Source: Flagellimonas okinawensis (lineage in GTDB: Bacteria; Bacteroidota; Bacteroidia; Flavobacteriales; Flavobacteriaceae). Taken from it: a DNA stretch of 64,000 nucleotides. The notes beneath the pieces were generated by a model that ran no database searches, was not told the origin of the DNA, and saw only the letters and a list, made by a program, of their open reading frames with translations. Shown piece after piece: positions 1 to 8,720 of the stretch (within the stretch, counting starts at the first letter, position 1; every line of letters begins with the position of its first letter). The position numbers and the translations under genes are program-made. The stretch spans positions 248,001 to 312,000 of the forward strand of contig NZ_JARFVA010000003.1 of NCBI RefSeq assembly GCF_029194005.1. The letters are read 5' to 3'.

Positions 1-2341
1 GAAGCTGCCTTTCGTTGAGGATGCGTTGGATGACCAGACGTTCCAGACTCCGAAGCTGTCCCAGTCCCAAATAGATATGCTTCCCATAAATGGCATTGAC
101 ATGGTCACTGCGGTTGATACAGGGCGGATGGATAATGCCTCCCCACATCTTGGTCTCATGGACATAGAGTTCCGTATCGTAGAACCCTCCCCCATTGTTG
201 AGCACGGCCACCATGAACTCCAAAGGAAAATAACATTTCAGATAAAGGCTCTGGTAGCTTTCCACGGCATAGGAAGCGGAATGTCCCTTGGCAAAGGCAT
301 AGCCTGCAAAGCTCTCGATCTGTTCCCAGACCATTTGGGTCAGGGCGGCATCATGCCCCCTTTGCTTGCAGTTTTCAAAAAACTTGAGTTTCACCGCCTG
401 AAATTCCTCCCGGGAACGGAATTTCCCACTCATCCCCCGCCGCAGCACATCGGCCTCCCCAAGGTCCAGTCCCGCGAAGAGGTGGGCCACCTTGAGCACA
501 TCCTCCTGATAGACCATGATCCCATGGGTCTCCGGCATGATTTCCAAAAGGATGGGATTGGCTTCCTTGCGTCGTTCCGGTTCACGTTCCCTTCGGATGT
601 ACTCATCCTTCATTCCCGAGGAGGACACCCCTGGTCTGATCACGGAACTGGCCGCCACCAGTCCCAAATAGTCATGCGTCCTTAGTTTTTTCATCAGCCC
701 CCGCATGGCAGGGGATTCCACATAATAGGCCCCTATGGCCCTCCCTTGACTCAATAACCGATTGATATGGGCATCCTCTTTCATCGCCTCCACGCTCTTG
801 ATGTCCCAAAGCACGGCATCCGGTTGGTTGCCCTTGATGACCTCCACCGCCTCTTTTATCTTGGCCAATCCCCGTTGCCCCAAAATATCGAACTTGAACA
901 GGCCCACATCCTCGGCAATGATCATGTCGAACTGCACCGTCGGAAATCCTTTGGGTGGAAGGGTCGTGGCCGAATAGTAATGCTCGGAACGGTCCAGAAT
1001 CAAGATTCCCGAGGAATGCACACTGATGTAATTGGGCATCCCATGGATATAGGTGGCGTATTTCAGCACCAATCGGGCCAGTTCGTCCAAGCTTCCCTGC
1101 TCATAGCAACCCGCACTGAGCTTATCAATTTCCTCGGTGGGCAGACCGAACACCTTGCCGAGTTCCCGAACAGCGGCCCGGTACTTAAAGGTGTTGTAGG
1201 TTCCCAATAGGGCCACATGTTCGAAACGTTCAAAAATATAGGCCGTGACATCATCCCGGTCCCAAGTGGAGAAATCAATGTCAAAATCCGGGGGCGAGGC
1301 CCGAAAGGGATTGATGAACCGTTCGAAATACAGGTCCAGTTCAATGGGATCTACATCAGTGATCCCGATCAGATAGGCCACCAAACTGTTGGCCCCGCTC
1401 CCCCTACCCACGTAAGGGTATCCTTTGGACTTGGCATAGGAGACGATATCATGGTTGATCAAAAAGTAGGACACAAAATCCAACTCTTGGATGGTCTTCA
1501 GCTCCCGGAACATACGTTCCTTGACTTTTTCCGTGGGATGGGCATAGCGTCTGGGCAGCCCATCCAAGGCCAGTTCCCGCAACCGTTCCACATCCATGGC
1601 CTTGGACGCCAAAAAACGGGACTGGTTTTGGGAAACCCTATCACTTCCAAACCCAAAGGCAATGGAACAGGAATCCATCAACCGCTGTGTGTTCTCCCAG
1701 ATATGCGGAAAATCGACCAAGGCATTTTTCAATTCCTCCATAGGCCGAAGGGTATCGGTGGACTTGGCCTCTTCGGACTGGGGCAATTTGCTCAAAAGTG
1801 TGTTCAAGCCTATGGCCCGAAGCAACCGATGGGTATTGAAATCCTTTTTGCTACGAAAACTCACGGGCTGTAACAACACCAATCTGTCGGTATAATCCCG
1901 ATACTTGGAGAACCGTAATTTTCGGAGTTCGTCTACCGAGACCCCAATATATTCATAGGCCTTAAAATCCGTTCGTTCCTCTTCCTGTATCTTCTCGAAA
2001 GGATAGATCACATGGACATGTTCAAAAATTGGAGCCACAGCGGGAATGGGCGTTCCCTTGTGCAGGTGTTCGGATAGAAAGGCATTGATTTCCCGAAACC
2101 CCTCATTGTTTTGGGCCAGTCCCACAAACTCCTGTACGTTCCCGTTCCGAAAATCGATGCCCAAAATGGGACGTATCCCCTGCTCATTGGCCAATCGAAC
2201 AAAGTTCATGCCCGCCGAACTGTTGTTGATGTCGGTCAGGGCCAGCGCTTCTACCCCATGGGAACGAGCCAACACCAATAGCTCCGTTTCGGAGAGTACC
2301 CCATAGTTCAAGGAGTAATATGTATGGCAGTTCAAGTACAT
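1..2341 (-). CDS. dnaE: DNA polymerase III alpha subunit (DnaE family), 5' part; runs off window
   Basis: The C-family replicative or error-prone polymerase catalytic subunit. The reverse strand reads without a stop from the ATG at 2341 to the window edge (about 780 codons). The protein opens with a PHP-type N-terminus (MYLNCHTYYSLNYG), has the active-site motif PDFDIDF near residue 350 and later the typical MVYQEDV and SFAGYAFAKGHSASYA segments. The ATG lies one base after the stop of the Y-family polymerase, so the two are co-translated. Pairing with a Y-family polymerase and SRAP suggests a damage-inducible translesion copy rather than the main replicase; that role is inferred. The C-terminus is outside the window. 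Confidence 0.93.
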   Translation of the reverse strand, partial: MYLNCHTYYSLNYGVLSETELLVLARSHGVEALALTDINNSSAGMNFVRLANEQGIRPILGIDFRNGNVQEFVGLAQNNEGFREINAFLSEHLHKGTPIPAVAPIFEHVHVIYPFEKIQEEERTDFKAYEYIGVSVDELRKLRFSKYRDYTDRLVLLQPVSFRSKKDFNTHRLLRAIGLNTLLSKLPQSEEAKSTDTLRPMEELKNALVDFPHIWENTQRLMDSCSIAFGFGSDRVSQNQSRFLASKAMDVERLRELALDGLPRRYAHPTEKVKERMFRELKTIQELDFVSYFLINHDIVSYAKSKGYPYVGRGSGANSLVAYLIGITDVDPIELDLYFERFINPFRASPPDFDIDFSTWDRDDVTAYIFERFEHVALLGTYNTFKYRAAVRELGKVFGLPTEEIDKLSAGCYEQGSLDELARLVLKYATYIHGMPNYISVHSSGILILDRSEHYYSATTLPPKGFPTVQFDMIIAEDVGLFKFDILGQRGLAKIKEAVEVIKGNQPDAVLWDIKSVEAMKEDAHINRLLSQGRAIGAYYVESPAMRGLMKKLRTHDYLGLVAASSVIRPGVSSSGMKDEYIRREREPERRKEANPILLEIMPETHGIMVYQEDVLKVAHLFAGLDLGEADVLRRGMSGKFRSREEFQAVKLKFFENCKQRGHDAALTQMVWEQIESFAGYAFAKGHSASYAVESYQSLYLKCYFPLEFMVAVLNNGGGFYDTELYVHETKMWGGIIHPPCINRSDHVNAIYGKHIYLGLGQLRSLERLVIQRILNERQL

Positions 2342-2342
2342 G

Positions 2343-3557
2343 TTATTGCTGTCTATGGGCCAATAAAATGGGTGGTTGTCCATCAAAGGGGTTTCCGCCC
2401 CTTCCTATACTATGGGCACCCATGGCCGAGGCACGCATCAAACTGGACTCCCCAAAACGGTTCCTTACACGGTCCATGGCCTGATAGAGGTTCAGCAGTT
2501 TTTCATCATCGGCAAAAAGGTCTATCTGATAATGCCCACCAACGATATGACTGTAGTTGACCCCAACAAGTCGGATCAGCATCCTTCGGTCATAAAGGGA
2601 GGTGAAGAGTTCCTTCACCAAGGGCACCAACACATGGTCCGCAGAAGTATAGGGAACCCGTTTCTGCTTGGTGTAGGTCTTGAAGTCACTGTACCGGATC
2701 TTCACACTCACACAGCCCGTCATCTTATTGGCCCTTCGGAGTTGGTAGGCCAGGTTCTCCGCCATGGCGAACAAGGTGGTCTCCAGTTTGACCATATCGG
2801 TGGTATCCTTACCATAGGTCCGTTCCGTGGAAATGGACTTCCGTTCATGAAACGGGACCAAGGGGGAATTGTCCAACCCTTGGGCCCGCATCCAAATGGT
2901 TCGTCCGTGCAGGCCAAAGGCACTTTCCAGCATCTCCAAGGGCAGCTCCTGTACGGTCTGTATGGTGGTCACCCCCATATTGGAGAGAAGCCCATAGGTT
3001 TTCTCGCCCACCGAGGGCAGCTTACGGATGTGCAGGGGTGCCAGGAACTCCTTTTCCAGCCCAAGGTCGATCTTCATCTGGTTGTTGGGCTTGGCCTCCC
3101 CGGTGGCCACTTTGGAGACCACCTTGTTCTGGGAAAGTCCAAAGGAAATGGGCAACCCTGTTTCTTTAAGAATCCGTTGCCGCATTTCAGAGGCGTACTT
3201 ATAGCAACCAAAAAAGCGGTCCATCCCCGAGAGGTCGGCATAGAACTCATCCACACTGGCCTTTTCAAAGACCGGGACGCTCTCCTTGATGATCTCGGTC
3301 ACATTGTCCGAGAACTTCATATAGGTCCCCGCATTGCCCTTGATGACGGTGGCCTCCGGACACAATCGCCGCGCCACTTTCATGGACATCCCCGAGTGCA
3401 CCCCGAAGCGACGGGTCTCATAGCTACAGGCCGCAACCACCCCTCTGTCCCCCATCCCTCCGACCAATAGGGGTCGCTTCATCAGACGGCTGTCCAACAG
3501 CCGCTCACAGGAGACGAAGAAGGTATCCAGATCGAGATGGAGAATGGTGGGTTTCAT
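2343..3557 (-). CDS. dinB: Y-family DNA polymerase (DinB/UmuC type)
   Basis: Translesion DNA polymerase, 404 residues. The catalytic motifs are visible: LDLDTFF at residues 7-13 and SVDE at 101-104, followed by thumb and little-finger regions. The start was set at the ATG giving MKPTILHLDLD, because the frame stays open further upstream but that stretch runs through the divergent promoter and the SRAP gene. The stop is separated by one base from the dnaE start, giving an operon. Together with the divergent SRAP gene this is a DNA-damage module; regulation by the palindrome at 3582-3600 is inferred. Confidence 0.93.
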   Translation of the reverse strand: MKPTILHLDLDTFFVSCERLLDSRLMKRPLLVGGMGDRGVVAACSYETRRFGVHSGMSMKVARRLCPEATVIKGNAGTYMKFSDNVTEIIKESVPVFEKASVDEFYADLSGMDRFFGCYKYASEMRQRILKETGLPISFGLSQNKVVSKVATGEAKPNNQMKIDLGLEKEFLAPLHIRKLPSVGEKTYGLLSNMGVTTIQTVQELPLEMLESAFGLHGRTIWMRAQGLDNSPLVPFHERKSISTERTYGKDTTDMVKLETTLFAMAENLAYQLRRANKMTGCVSVKIRYSDFKTYTKQKRVPYTSADHVLVPLVKELFTSLYDRRMLIRLVGVNYSHIVGGHYQIDLFADDEKLLNLYQAMDRVRNRFGESSLMRASAMGAHSIGRGGNPFDGQPPILLAHRQQ

Positions 3558-3581
3558 ACAAATATTGGATTTATTCCTATT

Positions 3582-3600
3582 ATTTGGAAAATATCCAAAT
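3582..3600. promoter_or_regulatory. Perfect inverted repeat in the divergent SRAP/dinB promoter
   Basis: ATTTGGA and TCCAAAT arms (7 bp each) are separated by five bases, in the 117-bp gap between the dinB and SRAP starts. Position and symmetry fit a repressor operator controlling both directions, such as a LexA-type site. No LexA gene lies in the window and the sequence is not a described consensus that I can confirm. Confidence 0.5.
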
Positions 3601-3674
3601 GTACGGAAAGGGACGAGCCGTTTCAAAACTTTAACAATTTTGACTATCTTAATACAGCATAATTCAACCTCAAG

Positions 3675-4433
3675 ATGTGCTACTCGACCAGACAGACCCG
3701 GGAACGGAAGGAGCTGGAGAAATTGCTCTCCGTAAAGGCCATGTACGGTGACATCGACACCGACCTGGAACTCATTTATTTCCATGCTAACGGCTGGAGC
3801 CATCCCGTGATGTGGACCCTGGGCCAGGAAGAGCCCAACAATATGCTCCCTGCCATGTGGGGCATCATGCCCCCTAAGGAAAAACAGGAAAATTACACGG
3901 AGTATTTCAAAAACCCAAAGACCTTTGGGGGATTGAATGCCAAATCCGAAAAGCTCTTTGACCATTTCGTGTACCGGTATTGTTGGGAGAACCAGCGGTG
4001 CATCATTCCCGTGGATGGTTTCTTTGAGCCCCACAATACGAAAGTGAAAGTCAAGGGCAAAGACTTTAAGGTTCCCTTTTACTTCCATAGAAAGAACGGC
4101 GACCCCATATACCTAGCGGGCATCTATACCAACACCGCAGACGGTAGAAGGACCTTTGCAGTACTTACCAAGGACGCCACCCCCATGTTCGCCGAGATCC
4201 ACAACGAAAAGAAACGGCGTCCGGTGATCATCGACGACGAGAATCTGGAATCATGGCTATATAACGGAAACAATGCATCCGATGTCCAGGATCTGATTGA
4301 TGACGACCTTTGGGAAGGGGATCTCGAAGCCCATCCCGTCACCAAGGACCTCTATAGCAGAACTGTGGATTCCAACTACCCGGGAATCATTGACAAAGTG
4401 GACTACGAAGAAGTTTCCATTTCCCATGGGTGA
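3675..4433 (+). CDS. SOS response-associated peptidase (SRAP/HMCES/YedK family)
   Basis: Protects abasic sites in single-stranded DNA by forming a covalent DNA-protein crosslink through Cys2. The protein (252 residues) begins MCYSTRQ, so Cys2 is exposed after Met removal. The other family residues are in place: Asn88 in NAKSE, Glu118 in VDGFFEP, and a His176 region before RRPVII. The family's usual length is about 220-250. It is transcribed divergently from dinB-dnaE across a short palindrome-bearing promoter, a common damage-response arrangement. Confidence 0.93.
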   Translation: MCYSTRQTRERKELEKLLSVKAMYGDIDTDLELIYFHANGWSHPVMWTLGQEEPNNMLPAMWGIMPPKEKQENYTEYFKNPKTFGGLNAKSEKLFDHFVYRYCWENQRCIIPVDGFFEPHNTKVKVKGKDFKVPFYFHRKNGDPIYLAGIYTNTADGRRTFAVLTKDATPMFAEIHNEKKRRPVIIDDENLESWLYNGNNASDVQDLIDDDLWEGDLEAHPVTKDLYSRTVDSNYPGIIDKVDYEEVSISHG

Positions 4434-4769
4434 CCATAAAAAAAGAGGAGCCTCTTGCCAGACCCCGCTATATGTGAATTATTCTATAATTATTTTGGTC
4501 TGCTGCTCCATGGGAAGCTGCAAAGGTAGCATTACATCCCTAAAGCACTTATCGGAGCATCTTGAAAAAACAAAAAGTCATACACCTATTTATCAAAGTT
4601 AAGATTCAAAATGGTTCCAATCAACCATTTTTGGTGGTTTTGATTCCCATCAAACATACTCCAACCCTACCAATTCTATTAAAAAATTACATCTCAAAAA
4701 CTGCCTCCAAGTGACCAACGACCCTAATTCGAAAGTAGCCCGATTTTCCATCAATTTTAATACCAGCAC
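4434..4769. other. Intergenic, no gene seen
   Basis: Begins with a stretch at 4434-4485 resembling the parB terminator region (8672-8720): an A-run, then a GAGGAGCCTCTTGCCAG-like block. Here the stem is imperfect. The rest is A+T-rich with no convincing coding frame. Confidence 0.4.
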
Positions 4770-4955
4770 TTAGGCCGAATAGGAAGGTCGCTTCATCTTG
4801 GTACGGGAATGGCCAAACTCGTATTCTTTGCTGTGGAGCATTCGATGGTACACGGTCTCGTCAACGTTGACGGGAATCTCAAGATTGGGGAACTGGATCT
4901 GATAGGAATTTCCCTTTTTTCCGATGAGCCTTACCTTAACTGGTTTTTTTTCCAT
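4770..4955 (-). CDS. Small conserved-type hypothetical protein
   Basis: A 61-residue basic protein (MEKKPVKVRLIGKKGN...) with no signal peptide or membrane segment. The alternation of charged and hydrophobic residues in the first 45 residues suggests a small beta-rich fold, but I recognise no family. It stands alone, convergent with the SRAP gene. The start is the only ATG, preceded by an A+T-rich leader typical of the phylum. Function unknown. Confidence 0.55.
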   Translation of the reverse strand: MEKKPVKVRLIGKKGNSYQIQFPNLEIPVNVDETVYHRMLHSKEYEFGHSRTKMKRPSYSA

Positions 4956-5283
4956 AACCTAAATTTTTAATAAAGTTAAACCATAAAAAAATACCGTTTC
5001 ATTATTGTCAAACGCTGTTCCAAATCTGGAATTCCATGAATCCCATAGCTTTATTCATGGTAAAACGCCATTTAAAATGTCAATATGACGTATTAATTGT
5101 AAATATTTTATTAAAATGACATTATAAAACTCCGAATATTCCGAAAAAATGACATGAATTTTTAGAGGCTCTTAACAAAAAAATGACAGAAATCTATTTT
5201 GGCATTCCCTTTGTCCATTTAAAATTGGGGTATGGAAAACCCAAAATTTTTGGACAATATGTTAAACTTAAATTTTTTAAATC
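4956..5283. other. Long A+T-rich divergent leader region before hsp20
   Basis: Contains no ORF of note. Very A+T-rich; probably holds the hsp20 promoter and 5' leader as well as the promoter of the small minus-strand gene. No clear TTG/TAnnTTTG pair could be assigned. Confidence 0.35.
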
Positions 5284-5754
5284 ATGAGTAATTTAATTTC
5301 TGTACCAAAAAATGGAAGTTTGGCAAAATCAAACCTGGACTTCCCGACGTGGTCCAATTGGATCGACAGCTTTTTCGGATCGGACCTGCCTTCAGTGTTC
5401 ACCTCCAACTTCAGCACCGGAATCACAGTGCCCAAGGTCAACATCAGGGAAACGGCGGATGCCTATTGGGTAGAGATGGCCGTGCCCGGAATGAAAAAGT
5501 CCGATTTCCAGATCGATCTGGACAACCAACAGCTTTCCATTTCTACCGAGGTAAAACAGGAAGAGGAATGCAAGGAGGACAACTACACCCATAGGGAGTT
5601 CGGCTACGCATCGTTCCGAAGGTCTTTCACACTTCCCGATTCCATCGAAGAAGAGAAGATCAAAGCCACGTACAACGATGGTATCCTGGTCATCCATCTT
5701 CCGAAGAAGGAGGAAGCAAGGCAAAAGCCTGCAAGAACCATAAAGATCTCCTAA
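5284..5754 (+). CDS. Hsp20/alpha-crystallin small heat shock protein
   Basis: ATP-independent chaperone that binds unfolding proteins. 156 residues: a variable N-terminus, an alpha-crystallin domain from about residue 48 (PKVNIRETADAYWVEMAVPG) to 145, and a C-terminal I-K-I tail that fits the IxI oligomerisation motif. It is followed after 85 bp by a second Hsp20 gene, and the two probably form a stress-induced unit. The pair differs greatly in sequence, so they may form distinct or mixed oligomers. Confidence 0.93.
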   Translation: MSNLISVPKNGSLAKSNLDFPTWSNWIDSFFGSDLPSVFTSNFSTGITVPKVNIRETADAYWVEMAVPGMKKSDFQIDLDNQQLSISTEVKQEEECKEDNYTHREFGYASFRRSFTLPDSIEEEKIKATYNDGILVIHLPKKEEARQKPARTIKIS

Positions 5755-5839
5755 CAATATACATAGCTAATGGACCGGGGGGCCGAACCACGGCCCCTTC
5801 CATTCAACCCATCAATTGTTGAACCTAAATTTTTGCAAC

Positions 5840-6271
5840 ATGAAAGTATTTGGCAAAGAGGTGGGTACGGCAATCCAATTCCCACCCATCCTAAAACGGT
5901 TAAAGAAATGGACAGAGCATGCACTGGGCATGGACAAGCCCAGGTCATTGGCCATGCCATCGACGGGCAGCACTATCAGTGAGACCGATTTTGGCCTTTC
6001 CATTGCCATGCCCGGGTTCGATAAGATCAACGTAAAGATGGAACTTCGGGGCTACACCCTTATCATAAGTGGCAAGAAGAAAGAATCACGTGAGGTCAAG
6101 GAAGGCCATAGTGTGCACAGGGAGTTTGTGCGCCCCACCTTCCGCAAGACCTTGGACCTCCCGCGGGATGTCGACCCTGAAAGCATACATGCTACCCTGA
6201 AAAATGGGCTATTACAGGTTCGTTTTTCCAAAAGGGAAACGATGTACAAGCGGGTCCTTAGGGTAGCCTGA
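5840..6271 (+). CDS. Second Hsp20/alpha-crystallin protein
   Basis: 143 residues from the ATG giving MKVFGKEVGTAIQ; the frame is open 8 codons further upstream but without conserved sequence. The alpha-crystallin domain covers residues 45-140 (AMPGFDKINVKMELRGYTL, then PTFRKTLDLP, then ATLKNGLLQV). Unlike its upstream neighbour it ends VLRVA and has no clear IxI motif. It is followed by a small DUF2158 gene after 34 bp, so the stress operon may continue. Confidence 0.9.
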   Translation: MKVFGKEVGTAIQFPPILKRLKKWTEHALGMDKPRSLAMPSTGSTISETDFGLSIAMPGFDKINVKMELRGYTLIISGKKKESREVKEGHSVHREFVRPTFRKTLDLPRDVDPESIHATLKNGLLQVRFSKRETMYKRVLRVA

Positions 6272-6305
6272 GCCAATTGTTCAACACATTAAACTACCGG
6301 CACTT

Positions 6306-6536
6306 ATGGCACGCAAATTCAAAGCAGGCGATTGGGTCAAGGCCAAGGGAGCTTCCGACGGTCCCAAAATGGAGGTGTCCAAATATATGGCAAAGAAGGA
6401 GCCGATATTTGGATTCATGGACAGGGACACTTATGTGGAATGTGTTTGGTACCGCGATGGTGAGCGAAGGTCCCGGATATTCCACCAGAACCGTCTATCG
6501 AAAATATTGGACACGAAAGGAATCTTCAAGACCTAG
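6306..6536 (+). CDS. DUF2158 (YodC-like) small protein
   Basis: 76-residue basic protein. The pattern FKAGDWVKAKG...GPKMEVSKY...YVECVWYRDGERRSRIFHQNRL matches the DUF2158 family (single beta-barrel-like domain, function unknown). It lies 34 bp downstream of the second Hsp20 gene on the same strand, which points to co-expression under stress. The only suitable ATG was taken as start. Confidence 0.82.
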   Translation: MARKFKAGDWVKAKGASDGPKMEVSKYMAKKEPIFGFMDRDTYVECVWYRDGERRSRIFHQNRLSKILDTKGIFKT

Positions 6537-6583
6537 CGAAGAATCGATGATCAAAAGAATGTTGAACCAAAAAAACATGAGAA

Positions 6584-7072
6584 ATGAAAATTCAAATTCT
6601 ATTTTGTACAGTTCTGTTATTGGTCCTTACCAGCTGTCAGGGCCAAGAGAAGAAGGAAAACGAAATGGCCAAGGATGGTGAAAACAAAGCGATGGCCCGA
6701 CCCAAGGGAAGTTGGAAGGTCGACCGAGAATTCGACGAGAACGGAAACCTCATTCGCTACGACAGTATCTATTCCTGGTCCTCCGATTCGTTGAACGACC
6801 TTTCCGGTCTGGACAGGGACAGCCTTTTGAGCAACTTTGAATCCAAGTTCTACAGCCACTTTTCCCAGTTCAGGGACCAAGGGTTCGGGGACCTTTTCGA
6901 ACCGGACTCACTTTTCAGCAAAAGGTTCTTTAACGATGGTTTTTTTGAAAGCGATTTCGGGGAGGACTTTATAGAACTTGACAACATCAGAAAGCGAATG
7001 ATGGAAAGACAAAGAAAGTTCCTGGAAAAGTACCGCTCCGACTTGGGGGTGGAAGAAAAGGACAGTGTATAG
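6584..7072 (+). CDS. Lipoprotein, acidic, unknown function
   Basis: 162 residues with a lipoprotein signal (hydrophobic core VLLLVLTSC, Cys18) so it should be anchored in the outer or inner membrane. The mature part is rich in Asp, Ser and Phe, with repeated D-S-L-[FL]/F-x-S-x-F units between residues 70 and 125, then a basic coiled-coil-like end. I recognise no domain. It follows the DUF2158 gene by 47 bp, in the same direction as the heat-shock genes. Confidence 0.7.
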   Translation: MKIQILFCTVLLLVLTSCQGQEKKENEMAKDGENKAMARPKGSWKVDREFDENGNLIRYDSIYSWSSDSLNDLSGLDRDSLLSNFESKFYSHFSQFRDQGFGDLFEPDSLFSKRFFNDGFFESDFGEDFIELDNIRKRMMERQRKFLEKYRSDLGVEEKDSV

Positions 7073-7169
7073 GGAGCAATTGACCGGTCATTGACCAAAC
7101 CCAGCTTCTTTTAAAATGAACACTTGAAGAAAGGGGGTGCTATACCTCCTCCTATAAAAATTTTTGAAG

Positions 7170-7949
7170 ATGAAATCGGAAAAATTGATCGATGCCACAC
7201 TTGGATTGGTACTCTCGGGAGGAGGGGTGAAAGGGATGGCACATATTGGGCTCTTGAAGGCCCTGGAACAACGTGGGATCTATCCAAGCCAGATATCTGG
7301 CGTAAGTGCCGGGGCGCTCGTTGGTGGACTTTACGCGGATGGGGCCACCATTGAGGAAATGCTCCTTTTCTTCAAGGAAACCCCTTTGCTCAAATACAAT
7401 TTTGTAACCTTGAACAAACCAGGGCTGTTCGATACGGACAAGTACCTTCACTTCTTTGATGACTTTTTCACGGCACGTCGGTTCGAGGAACTCGACAAAC
7501 GGCTTGTGGTGGTGGCCACCAATCTGTTAAAGGGTGAACCGGTGTATTTCGAAAAAGGGGAACTGTTCGGGCCCTTGTTGGCCTCGGCGGCCTTGCCTCC
7601 GGTGTTCAGCCCTGTGTCCATCGATGGGCAGCTCTTTGCCGATGGCGGGATCATGAACAATTTTCCCGTGGAGCCCCTGACCGGAGCCGCCGACGTGATC
7701 ATAGGATGTTATGCCACGTCCATGAAGGAAGTGGGTAAGGGACAGATCAAGAGCGGCCTTCAAATTTCACAAAGGGCCAACCTTTTGATGCTGCACGCCA
7801 ATGCCATGGACAAACTGTACATACCCGATCTGTTGATCATGCCCGACGAGCTTGGAAAAATTGGGGTTTTGGACAAAAAAGGAATCGACAAGGCATTTGT
7901 CCTTGGCTACGACCACGCCAACCGGAGGCTGGATGAATGGTTACAGTAA
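7170..7949 (+). CDS. Patatin-like phospholipase
   Basis: Lipid acyl hydrolase of the patatin/RssA type, 259 residues. The oxyanion loop GGGVKG is at 17-22, the nucleophile elbow GVSAG at 44-48 (Ser46), and the catalytic Asp158 in ADGG, so all active-site residues are present. There is no signal peptide, indicating a cytoplasmic or membrane-associated enzyme. The ATG at 7170 was chosen over a TTG two codons upstream. It sits at the end of a same-strand run of stress genes and may remodel membrane lipids. Confidence 0.92.
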   Translation: MKSEKLIDATLGLVLSGGGVKGMAHIGLLKALEQRGIYPSQISGVSAGALVGGLYADGATIEEMLLFFKETPLLKYNFVTLNKPGLFDTDKYLHFFDDFFTARRFEELDKRLVVVATNLLKGEPVYFEKGELFGPLLASAALPPVFSPVSIDGQLFADGGIMNNFPVEPLTGAADVIIGCYATSMKEVGKGQIKSGLQISQRANLLMLHANAMDKLYIPDLLIMPDELGKIGVLDKKGIDKAFVLGYDHANRRLDEWLQ

Positions 7950-8002
7950 ACCGGAAGTGTTGAGCAGAATAAAACACGCAAATGACCTAAAACTATTCGG
8001 AT

Positions 8003-8188
8003 ATGGGAAAATTGGCAATCGGAATATCTTTGATAATGGCGATCTACGCCCTTTTCCTGCACATCACTTACCTGTATTTCTTTGAGAATGGAAGTTCCCG
8101 GCACTTAAGCCTTAATGGATTTATCAAAAAATTCAAAGGGTTTTTAAGGTCGATAGGGAAAGGTTTGCCTGATGGTACAAGGCTTTAA
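8003..8188 (+). CDS. Possible small membrane protein
   Basis: 61 residues with one hydrophobic segment at about residues 5-27 (AIGISLIMAIYALFLHITYLY begins there) followed by a basic tail. It follows the patatin gene on the same strand after 53 bp. No family recognised; coding status is uncertain because there is only the ORF and its topology as support. Confidence 0.35.
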   Translation: MGKLAIGISLIMAIYALFLHITYLYFFENGSSRHLSLNGFIKKFKGFLRSIGKGLPDGTRL

Positions 8189-8684
8189 GAAATAGCCCCA
8201 CAGTACCAACAATTGTGAAGGCCCATACCTGATTGTCTGATTGAACGAATCAACGTCATCTATGTGCATGGCGTCCCTGAATCCGCTTTTTAAGGGAAGA
8301 TACAATGGATGTGAATATTGGCCTGAGAATGGTAAAGGGTGTAACAGGAAATTGGGCTGTGGGCCTTGACAGGGGCTACCCAATCGTATTTTCATATGAA
8401 ATCATCATTCGGGCAAGCTTGCCCGAATGAACAGTTAATTATTGTCTGACCAATGGTTTCAAAAAGGTGTGGATTTGTATGAAAAAGTGGAACAAGATTT
8501 ATCCTATTGATCGCTTAAATAGAGCATTGCATAATCAGCAGCAAGCAGTTGAAAATCAAAACTCATACGTCAAAACCTACAATGGTTCAAATTGTCCGTT
8601 TCTAGGGGTGTTCAGTATCCAACCTTCCTTACGCCGTAAGGGCAATATAATGGATGACCATACCAATGGCTTGACCATAAAAAA
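8189..8684. other. Intergenic with two palindromes
   Basis: No convincing gene. Holds a perfect 26-bp palindrome at 8405-8430 and a shorter one at 8627-8641 (CCTTACG-C-CGTAAGG). An 85-codon open frame at 8467 has no family likeness and was not called. Confidence 0.4.
8405..8430. repeat. Perfect 26-bp palindrome
   Basis: The 13-bp arm TCATTCGGGCAAG is followed directly by its exact complement, with no spacer. No T-tract follows on either strand, so it is not a standard terminator. It could be a dimeric protein site or a cruciform. Confidence 0.7.
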
Positions 8685-8708
8685 GAGGGGCCTGTTACCA
8701 GACCCCTC
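8678..8708 (-). terminator. Intrinsic terminator of parB
   Basis: GAGGGG (8685-8690) pairs with CCCCTC (8703-8708), extended by CTG/CAG inside the loop. Read on the minus strand the hairpin is followed by a T-run (complement of the A-run 8679-8684), 13 bases after the parB stop. Confidence 0.65.
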
Positions 8709-8720
8709 TACATATTATAT

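Noticed and set aside
26..2306. Several long plus-strand ORFs across the left edge
   Set aside because: They are shadows of the minus-strand dnaE gene, whose frame is continuous and carries the family motifs.
2376..3470. 364-codon plus-strand ORF
   Set aside because: Opposite-strand shadow of the Y-family polymerase gene; no protein family likeness.
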